From Oscillospiraceae bacterium (GTDB lineage Bacteria > Bacillota_A > Clostridia > Oscillospirales > Oscillospiraceae): a stretch of 40,388 nucleotides of DNA. The translations under genes and the position numbers were made by a program. Below are positions 35,301 through 40,388 of the stretch, one piece after another. The notes under the pieces are model-generated. The model saw nothing but the letters and a program-made list of their open reading frames with translations, searched no databases and was not told where the DNA came from. How positions within the stretch are numbered: position 1 is the stretch's first letter; the number at the start of each line of letters is the position of its first letter. The stretch covers positions 1-40,388 of the forward strand of contig JAFWOX010000015.1 of assembly GCA_017545325.1 (NCBI GenBank). The letters are read 5' to 3'.

Positions 35301-36622
35301 ATCACCGTATCCACCACGCCGTCCTTCAGGCGGATGCATTTCATATCCTGGCCGCCGATATCCAGCACGCAGTCCACCTCCGGGTCGAAGAAGGCGGCGG
35401 CGGTGCTGTGGGCCACGGTCTCCACCTCCCCCTCGTCCAGGCGGAAGGCGGCCTTCAGCAGGGCTTCTCCGTACCCCGTGGAGCAGGAGCGGGCGATATA
35501 CGCCCCCTCCGGCATGGCGGCGGAGATCTCCCCCAGGGCAGTCCGGGCGGTCTCGATGGGATTGCCCCGGTTTCCCGCATAGGTGGAATAGAGCAGCTCC
35601 CCTTCCCGGGAGATGAGGGCCAGCTTGGTGGTGGTGGAACCCGCGTCGATCCCCAGATAGCAGGGGCCGGAATAGTCCTTCAGCTCCCGCCTGCGGACCT
35701 TCGCCCGGGCATGGCGGGCGGCGAAGGCTTCATACTCCGCCCGGTCCGCGAAGAGGGGCTCAAGCCGCTTGGTGGCCTGCTCCGTCTCCACCCCCCGGAC
35801 CAGCTTCTCCCGGAGCGACGCGGGCTCGAAGACCGCGCCGCCCTCCTGCATGGCCGCCCCCATGGCGGCAAAGAGGTGGGAATCCGATGGATCCACGATA
35901 TTCTCCGGCGTGAGCCTGAGGGTGCGGATGAAGGCGGCCTTCAGCTCCGTGAGGAAATGCAGCGGTCCCCCCAGGAAGGCCACGCAGCCCCGGATGGGCT
36001 TGCCGCAGGCCAGGCCGGAAATGGTTTGGTTCACTACGGACTGGAAGATCGAGGCGGCCAGATCCGCCCGGGAGGCCCCGTCATTGATGAGGGGCTGGAT
36101 ATCCGTCTTGGCAAACACGCCGCAGCGGGCGGCGATGGTATAGATCTCCTTATAATCCTTCGCGGCCTCGTTCAGCCCCGCCGCGTCCATCTGCAGCAGG
36201 GAAGCCATCTGGTCGATGAAGGAGCCGGTGCCCCCGGCGCAGACGCCGTTCATCCGCTCATCCAGGCCGCCCCGGAAGTAGATGATCTTGGCGTCCTCTC
36301 CCCCCAGCTCAATGGCCACGTCCGTCTGGGGCCAGGAGGCCCGGAGGGCGTCCGCCACCGCCACCACCTCCTGAACGAAGGGGATCCCCAGGGCCTTGCT
36401 CAGGCCCATGGAGCCGGAGCCGGTGATACACAGCCGCAGGGCGCAGGGACCCAGCCGCTCCGCCGCCAGGGCGAGCAGCTCTCCCAGGGTCTCCTGGGTC
36501 TGGGCATGATGCCGGCGGTATTCTCCGAATATCGCCTTTCCTTCCTCATTCAGAACAGCCAGCTTCACCGTGGTGGAACCCACGTCGATGCCGGCCCGGT
36601 AGGTACGCAGCGCTTTCTCCAT
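32369..36622 (-). CDS. Giant 2-hydroxyacyl-CoA dehydratase activase fusion (two BcrAD/BadFG ATPase domains plus DUF2229 and HgdB-like parts)
   Basis: A 1417-residue protein. Two ASKHA-type ATPase domains (about 8-255 and 320-580) each begin with a GIDxGSTTxKLA phosphate loop. Each has the two cysteines that bind the dimer [4Fe-4S] cluster in HgdC: Cys128 and Cys167, then Cys446 or 450 and Cys485. A Cys-rich joint CGGCENNC (606-613) follows, then a DUF2229-type region with MESIPSESECYPAKLAHGH. The C-terminal third resembles dehydratase subunit B, with SQTGGCCRASNYVSFIRRAL. Such fusions are common in Clostridia, but their substrate is unsettled. Normally the activase passes an ATP-energised electron to a dehydratase; here both roles may sit in one chain. 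It is the first gene of the minus operon. Confidence 0.9.
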   Translation of the reverse strand: MEKALRTYRAGIDVGSTTVKLAVLNEEGKAIFGEYRRHHAQTQETLGELLALAAERLGPCALRLCITGSGSMGLSKALGIPFVQEVVAVADALRASWPQTDVAIELGGEDAKIIYFRGGLDERMNGVCAGGTGSFIDQMASLLQMDAAGLNEAAKDYKEIYTIAARCGVFAKTDIQPLINDGASRADLAASIFQSVVNQTISGLACGKPIRGCVAFLGGPLHFLTELKAAFIRTLRLTPENIVDPSDSHLFAAMGAAMQEGGAVFEPASLREKLVRGVETEQATKRLEPLFADRAEYEAFAARHARAKVRRRELKDYSGPCYLGIDAGSTTTKLALISREGELLYSTYAGNRGNPIETARTALGEISAAMPEGAYIARSCSTGYGEALLKAAFRLDEGEVETVAHSTAAAFFDPEVDCVLDIGGQDMKCIRLKDGVVDTVMLNEACSSGCGSFIENFASSLGYTAEAFAREALFAASPIDLGTRCTVFMNSNVKQAQKEGAPVSDISAGLAYSVIKNALYKVIKLADASDLGKHIVVQGGTFFNQAVLRAFERIAGTEAVCPDIAGIMGAFGAALIARSRDRGEKTGMLTLPEIRDLKYTARAARCGGCENNCMLTVNSFEGVGRYISGNRCEKKIPSHTDVRRGEDLAAWKLKRIFDYEPLPEGEARRGVLGLPRVLNMYENYPYWAVFFRELGFRTVLSPLSSRSIFELGMESIPSESECYPAKLAHGHVQWLCDRGIKTIFHPCVFYEYQETPDAQNHFNCPMVVSYPENLKNNVEAVTSGEVEYIRPFLAFTEEKTAADRLVQVCREHWGIPAREVRAAAAKAWAEQRRVKAELRAKGAEVLARMEAEGRKGIVLAGRPYHMDPEIHHGIPELIASYGLDVFTEDTLPLDYRPQRPLRVVDQWVFHSRLYQAAEFVGKHPDLELVQLFSFGCGLDAVTTDQVQEILEKYGKLYTLLKIDEVNNLGAARIRIRSLLAAVAMRERRALPEPPESIRYARREFTKQMYDEGWTILAPDMSPIHFSLLTPVFQRAGYRIVMLRGESRRAVDMGLKYVNNDACYPSIVVTGQMLEAVKSGKYDVNRLALIMSQTGGCCRASNYVSFIRRALDKAGYPQIPVISLNFNGMEKNEGFRISAGTLMEALRALVLGDLLMRCLYRTRPYELVPGSANALHDRLNRRCLDYLRGEKGAPGYRQLCREIVEAFDALPIREGRMKPRVGIVGEILVKYMPLANNHLVDLLEREGAEAVVPELLDFFSMILYNQEYKHKYLGTGFWPALLSRIGIEGIEAVRRPAVEALEKSGRFGAPQHIRKVAEPTKPFLSIGNQYGEGWFLCGEMVELLEEGVNNIVCIQPFACLPNHVMGKGVIKALKKAYPKANIAAVDYDPGASEVNQLNRLKLMLTAARRELAEEKRDA

Positions 36623-36756
36623 CTTTCTTTCCTTTATAACTGATCCGGTATATCAGATGAGACACAACTGTATTCAACAACTTCCGGCGGCGGGTGTCAA
36701 GTGCTCCGGCGTTTTTTTGGACCATTTCCCCAATTTCAGAAGGCGAAAAAAGGCCC
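36623..36756. other. Intergenic region upstream of the activase gene
   Basis: AT-richer than its surroundings. On the minus strand TTGACA (36703-36698) is followed by only weak -10 candidates (TTGAAT at 17 bp; GATATA further on), so the activase promoter cannot be placed firmly. ACTGTA at 36667-36672 matches a half-site of the GntR operator at 36787, so the GntR protein may also act on this side. Confidence 0.4.
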
Positions 36757-36785
36757 TTGACAAAGCCGTTCTGCCGATATATCAT
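36757..36785 (+). promoter_or_regulatory. Promoter of the GntR-ABC operon
   Basis: TTGACA (36757-36762), 17-bp spacer, TATCAT (36780-36785). It is a near-consensus promoter with the operator placed directly at the start site. Confidence 0.85.
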
Positions 36786-36786
36786 A

Positions 36787-36811
36787 ACTGTACTAATACA
36801 GCTAATACAGT
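36787..36811 (+). promoter_or_regulatory. Nested GntR operator, ACTGTA-N14-TACAGT with inner repeat
   Basis: ACTGTA (36787-36792) and TACAGT (36806-36811) form a dyad. CTGTA-CTAA-TACAG (36788-36801) forms a shorter one, and CTAATACAG is directly repeated at 36793 and 36802. It lies just after the -10, an ideal place for repression by the first gene product. A further dyad ACGGTAC/GTACCGT (36813-36843) follows and may be a leader hairpin. Confidence 0.7.
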
Positions 36812-36862
36812 CACGGTACAGATCCCCAGGGGAGCCGTACCGTCGTAAGCGAGGTGAGGGTA

Positions 36863-37228
36863 TTGATCTCCATCAATTACCGGGATCCCAGGCCGATATA
36901 CGAACAGATCCGGGATGAGCTGCGGAAGCTGATCCTCACCGGGATACTGGCCCCGGGAGAAAAGCTGCCCAGCGTGCGGGAGCTGGCCCAGGAGCTGGCT
37001 ATCAACCCCAACACCATACAGCGGGCTTACCGGGAGCTGGAGCAGGAGGGATATATCGACTCCGTACCCGGCAAGGGCAACTTTGCCGCCCAGGCCCGGG
37101 AGGCGGCCGCCCTGCGGAAGGGGGAGCTGATGACCCGGCTGCGGGAGACGGCCGCGGAGCTGCGAAGCCTGGGGGCCGGAGAAGAGGAACTCCTGGCCTG
37201 TCTGCGCGAAGGAGGAGAGAAGACATGA
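36863..37228 (+). CDS. GntR-family (YtrA-type) transcriptional regulator
   Basis: A 121-residue regulator with an N-terminal winged helix (DPRPIYEQIRDELRKLILTGILAPGEKLPSVRELAQELAINPNTIQRAYRELEQEGYIDSVPGKGNF) and a short helical tail, the YtrA subgroup that controls ABC exporters. The start is uncertain. GAGGTGA, a perfect anti-SD match, sits 5 nt before TTG at 36863, while the GTG at 36854 falls inside that site, so TTG is preferred. Its stop overlaps the ATPase start as ATGA. Dyads at the promoter fit self-repression. Confidence 0.9.
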   Translation: MISINYRDPRPIYEQIRDELRKLILTGILAPGEKLPSVRELAQELAINPNTIQRAYRELEQEGYIDSVPGKGNFAAQAREAAALRKGELMTRLRETAAELRSLGAGEEELLACLREGGEKT

Positions 37229-38118
37229 TCGAAGTCAAAAGCGTCACCAAGACCTTTGGGGGCTTCAAGGCCCTGGATGAGCTGAGCATGACCGTCCCCA
37301 CGGGGGCGGTATACGGCCTGGTGGGTCCCAACGGGAGCGGGAAGAGCACCATCATTCGCCATATCATGGGCATCTACCGGCCGGATTCCGGGGAGATCCT
37401 TTCGGACGGGCAGCCCATCTACGAGAATCCGGAAATCAAGGGCAAAATGGCCTATATCCCGGACGAGATCTTCTACTTCAATTCCGCAGGCATCCGGGAT
37501 ATGCGGGACTTCTACCGGGGCGTCTACCCCGCCTTTGATCTGAACCGATACGAAAAGCTGAAGGAGATCTTCCCCCTGGACGACCGGATGCCCATCCGCC
37601 GCATGTCCAAGGGCATGCAGAAGCAGGCGGCTTTCTGGCTGAGCCTGTGCATGCGCCCGGAGATCCTGGTGCTGGATGAACCGGTGGACGGACTGGACCC
37701 GGTGATGCGGCGTCAGATCTGGAGCCTGCTCATGGCGGACGCGGCGGAACGGGGGATCACGGTGCTGGTCTCCAGCCACAACCTCCGGGAGCTGGAGGAC
37801 GTATGCGACCATGTGGGCATCCTGGACCACGGCAGGCTCCTGCTGGAGCGGAGTCTCAGCGAGCTGCAGGAGAACATCACCAAGGTGCAGCTGGCCCTGA
37901 GGGAGGAGAAGCCCCTGCCCGCAGGCCTGAACCTGGTGCATGAATCCGTCAGCGGCAGGCTCCATACCCTGATCCTCCGGGGGGACACCCGGGAGATCCT
38001 GACCAGGCTCCAGGAGCTGGAGCCCCTGTACATGGACGCCCTGCCCCTGAGCCTGGAGGAGATCTTCATCTACGAACTGGGAGGGAACGACTATGCGGTC
38101 AAAGACATCCTGCTTTAA
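37225..38118 (+). CDS. ABC transporter ATP-binding protein
   Basis: A 297-residue ATPase of the YtrB/BcrA type. Walker A GPNGSGKST (34-42), signature RMSKGMQKQAAF, Walker B with D-loop LVLDEPVDGLDPVMR and the switch His in VLVSSHNLRELEDVCDH are intact. The C-terminal 80 residues form the extra domain seen in exporter-type ATPases. It pairs with the permease that begins 26 bp before its stop. In this family the transporters respond to cell-wall-active compounds or export small molecules; the substrate is not readable here. Confidence 0.94.
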   Translation: MIEVKSVTKTFGGFKALDELSMTVPTGAVYGLVGPNGSGKSTIIRHIMGIYRPDSGEILSDGQPIYENPEIKGKMAYIPDEIFYFNSAGIRDMRDFYRGVYPAFDLNRYEKLKEIFPLDDRMPIRRMSKGMQKQAAFWLSLCMRPEILVLDEPVDGLDPVMRRQIWSLLMADAAERGITVLVSSHNLRELEDVCDHVGILDHGRLLLERSLSELQENITKVQLALREEKPLPAGLNLVHESVSGRLHTLILRGDTREILTRLQELEPLYMDALPLSLEEIFIYELGGNDYAVKDILL

Positions 38119-40207
38119 CGGCTCCCTGCTGCGCAGCGGCATGAAGCGCTTCTGGCCGCTCTGGGCCGGATACCTTTTCATCTGGATCCTCATCATGCCC
38201 CTGCCCCTCATGCGGAACTACCGGTATTTCAATATCACCCCCCTGGAGCTGCGCCAGTGGGTGCTGAACCTGGCCCGCATCGGGGGAGAGAGCATGGGCG
38301 CGATCTTCGCCGTCTTCTCCGCCATGGCGGTATGGAGCTTCCTGTATTCCAGCCGCAGCGCCAGCGGAACGGCCTGCCTCCCCGTGCGGCGGGAGGGACA
38401 GTTTTTCGCCGCCCTTCTGGCGGGCTTCCTGCCCCTGGCGGCGGGAAACGGGATCGCCGCTCTCCTCACCCTGCCCGTGTGCCTGATGGCGGGCCTCAGC
38501 CCCGTTGCCCTGCTGGAGTATTTCTGCATTACGGTGCTGATGCTCCTGTTTTTCTACGGCTTTGCCACCCTCTGCGCCCAGCTCACGGGACATATCCTGA
38601 TCCTTCCTGCGGTGTACGGGATCCTGAACTTCGTGGCCGTGGCGGTGGATTTCCTCCTGCATCTGGTGCTGGGCTACTTCGTTTACGGGATGTACCGTGA
38701 GCCCACGGTGAGCGACCTGGCCCGCTACCTCTCCCCCGCCGTGGGGATACTGACCCAGACGCACGTCGTCACTGCCTACGAGAGTATTCCCTGGTACGCC
38801 GCCAGGGCTTCCACCGTGCTGCAGCGGGTGTATTTCCAGGGCTGGGAGCTGCTGCTCATCTACGCCGCGGTGGGGCTTCTGTGCGTCGCCGCCGCCCTGC
38901 TCCTGTTCCGCCGCCGGAAGATGGAATCCGCCGGGGACGTGGTGGCGGTGGACTTCCTGCGCCCGGTGTTCCGCTGGTGCATGGCCCTGGGCTGCGGCCT
39001 GTGCCTCTCCTGCATCATGCAGGCCATCCTCTACTGGAGCCAGGATTCCGGCTCCTCCTTCCCCTCCCTGCTGTTCTTCTTCCTCCTGGGGGCGTTCATC
39101 GGCTGGTTTGCGGGGGAGATGCTCATGAAGAAGACCTTCCGGGTCTTCGGGAAGCGGACCTGGGCGGGCTTCGGCATCTGCTGCGCCGTGATCCTGGTCC
39201 TGATGCTGGGCATGCGCTTCGACCTCTTCGGCTATGAGAAGCGCGTCCCCAAGGCGGACCAGGTGAAGGCGGTCTCCCTCTCCTGCAACGGCGAATCCGC
39301 CGTCCTCACGGAGCCGGAGAATATCAGCCGGGCCATCGGGCTCCACCGGATCATTCTGGCGGATAAAGCCCTGAACCAGGACCCCAACAATCCCCGGATG
39401 AGCTTCCGCCTGACCTATGAGCTGAAAAGCGGCCTCCATATGGACCGGTACTATCAGCTGGCCTACTGGTATGACCTCCCCGAGCGGGGCGAGGTGGGCA
39501 TGGTCCAGGACCTGCTGAACACCCCCGAGGCCACCGCCGCCAGGAAGCAGATGGAGGTCCCCGTCACCCGGGAGAACATCATCTATGCCAATGTATCCGC
39601 CCTCATGACCGTTACGGAGTGCGCCAGGGCCGCCGGCTTTGCCGACCCGGAGGATTACCTGCTGAGCGCCTTCGCGGGCTATGCGCCGGGAGAGGCAGGC
39701 AGGCTGGAGCCGGAGAAGCGCCGGGAGCGCATCGAAGAGGTGCTCAATAGTTATGCCGAGGCCGGCTGGATCTATGAAGATACCTACCAAGGGCCCCGGG
39801 ATCTGGACAGGGTATACATCTCCTACTCCCTCAGCCTGACGGAAGCGGAGGCGGAGGCTCTATACCGGGACTGCATCCTGCCGGATATCCGGGATGGACT
39901 CCTGGGCCGGGTCTGGCTGATCTCCGACGGAGACTACTATGCCCAGGTGTACTCCGCCATGATCTCCATCTCCTGCTATGAGGAGAACCAGAACAGCAAA
40001 TCCGGCTATCGCCCCGACTATCGCCGCTCCGCCGATTTCTTCACCCATCCCCTGGTCGCCTCCCGGCGCACCAACGCCTGGCTGACGGAACGGGGTCTCG
40101 TCCTCCATACGGAGGGGGAAACGCGCCTGGCGGAACCCGGCGAAAGAAAGACGCCGGTCCTGACGGCGGCGACGCCGATTTCGGTTGAAACCAGCCAGCC
40201 GGCCTGA
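38093..40207 (+). CDS. ABC transporter permease with large C-terminal soluble domain
   Basis: A 704-residue membrane protein. About eight to ten helices occupy residues 20-385, including RFWPLWAGYLFIWILIMPLPL near the start, in the usual permease pattern of YtrC/D-like or ABC-2 exporters. From about 390 the protein is soluble, roughly 310 residues with mixed alpha/beta sequence (KADQVKAVSLSCNGESAVLTEPENI and ALMTVTECARAAGFADPEDYLLSAF). I recall a similar tail named DUF6449 in Firmicutes permeases. The start lies inside the ATPase gene, so the two are coupled. The tail probably faces outside and may contact the ligand. Confidence 0.85.
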   Translation: MRSKTSCFNGSLLRSGMKRFWPLWAGYLFIWILIMPLPLMRNYRYFNITPLELRQWVLNLARIGGESMGAIFAVFSAMAVWSFLYSSRSASGTACLPVRREGQFFAALLAGFLPLAAGNGIAALLTLPVCLMAGLSPVALLEYFCITVLMLLFFYGFATLCAQLTGHILILPAVYGILNFVAVAVDFLLHLVLGYFVYGMYREPTVSDLARYLSPAVGILTQTHVVTAYESIPWYAARASTVLQRVYFQGWELLLIYAAVGLLCVAAALLLFRRRKMESAGDVVAVDFLRPVFRWCMALGCGLCLSCIMQAILYWSQDSGSSFPSLLFFFLLGAFIGWFAGEMLMKKTFRVFGKRTWAGFGICCAVILVLMLGMRFDLFGYEKRVPKADQVKAVSLSCNGESAVLTEPENISRAIGLHRIILADKALNQDPNNPRMSFRLTYELKSGLHMDRYYQLAYWYDLPERGEVGMVQDLLNTPEATAARKQMEVPVTRENIIYANVSALMTVTECARAAGFADPEDYLLSAFAGYAPGEAGRLEPEKRRERIEEVLNSYAEAGWIYEDTYQGPRDLDRVYISYSLSLTEAEAEALYRDCILPDIRDGLLGRVWLISDGDYYAQVYSAMISISCYEENQNSKSGYRPDYRRSADFFTHPLVASRRTNAWLTERGLVLHTEGETRLAEPGERKTPVLTAATPISVETSQPA

Positions 40208-40214
40208 TAGAATA

Positions 40215-40238
40215 ATGGGGAGCCGAAGGGCTCCCCAT
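40215..40238 (+). terminator. Hairpin after the ABC operon
   Basis: ATGGGGAGCC (40215-40224) pairs perfectly with GGCTCCCCAT (40229-40238) around GAAG. Only a weak T-containing tail follows (CAGACTGTT). Confidence 0.65.
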
Positions 40239-40262
40239 CAGACTGTTGACAAAGGGACAAAA

Positions 40263-40345
40263 GCCTCGCAGAGTTCGCGCCCGCAGGCGCGAATGAGATG
40301 AGATTCATTTTGGGGCGAAATTCATTTTTGCCCCAAAATACTGCT
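40263..40345. repeat. Two-hairpin intergenic repeat element, copy 2
   Basis: The first 32 bases are identical to 7808-7839, including the TTCGCGCC/GGCGCGAA hairpin. The second hairpin is ATTTTGGGGC paired with GCCCCAAAAT around a loop that again contains ATTCATT. The stem sequence differs wholly from copy 1, yet pairing is kept. It lies 25 nt after the operon's terminal hairpin, again outside a transcription unit. Confidence 0.75.
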
Positions 40346-40388
40346 ATCGCCGCAAGTGTCGAAGTGTACGACCGAGGCGCGCAGCGGC
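40346..40388. other. Window edge, no gene visible
   Basis: The last bases contain GCGCGCAGCGGC-type GC-rich sequence that may be the far end of the repeat element. They are cut off by the window. Confidence 0.3.

Noticed and set aside
32339..36643. A 1434-codon open frame on the plus strand opposite the activase gene
   Set aside because: Same antisense effect of high GC at third positions. The minus-strand protein has all activase motifs. The length is striking, but there is no ribosome binding site or recognisable fold.
36546..36785. A 79-codon minus-strand frame upstream of the activase
   Set aside because: It covers the GntR promoter and the activase leader and has no domain or convincing start site.

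Overview
The window is GC-rich, densely coded DNA with strong Shine-Dalgarno sites and many overlapping start/stop codons. Gene content points to an anaerobic, fermentative Clostridia-type Firmicute. The evidence is an ntp-type V-ATPase operon, an ECF sigma factor with a DUF4179-like partner, a BlaI/M56 pair, a CoA-transferase, Fe-S flavin enoate reductase and 2-hydroxyacyl-CoA dehydratase activase families, a YtrA-type GntR/ABC module and an ECF-transporter S component. A gut Oscillospirales/Christensenellales-like host is my guess, not something the sequence proves. No rRNA, tRNA, CRISPR array, transposase or phage module was seen.

Layout. 1-512 is non-coding and rich in hairpins. 513-5895 (minus) is a BlaI repressor and a 1667-residue M56 sensor whose outer part contains a tandem duplication. 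6007-6476 is a divergent XRE regulator/small-protein pair with two matching dyads between them. 6702-9291 holds a URO-D-family protein and, convergent to it, a CoA-transferase. 9401-11829 (minus) is an ECF sigma factor plus anti-sigma-like gene. 11947-12868 (minus) holds a YegP-like and a PH-like protein. 13036-15546 holds a PepD-type dipeptidase and a second URO-D-family protein. 15723-24030 is a complete V-ATPase operon in the order H-I-K-E-C-F-A-B-D. 24167-29758 holds an anchored protein of unknown function, a transhydroxylase-beta-like ferredoxin, a BaiCD/enoate-reductase-like flavoenzyme and an SDR. 29822-36622 (minus) holds an ECF S component and a four-gene unit (giant activase, PlsC-like, PAP2, GtrA). 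36863-40207 is a GntR-ABC ATPase-permease operon.

Most notable points. V-ATPase subunit F is split into two reading frames at an ATGA stop/start overlap, with all of its sequence retained, and the neighbouring subunit C looks short near its N-terminus. The K subunit carries the residues known to bind Na+ in Enterococcus hirae NtpK, so the enzyme is predicted to move Na+. The M56 protein has a duplicated, unfamiliar sensor instead of a penicillin-binding domain. Two copies of an intergenic two-hairpin element (7808 and 40263) share one hairpin exactly, while the second hairpin differs in sequence but stays paired around a common ATTCATT loop. Several operators can be read directly as dyads. 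Nothing here is proof of a wholly new system; the repeat element, the split subunit and the M56 sensor are the best leads.
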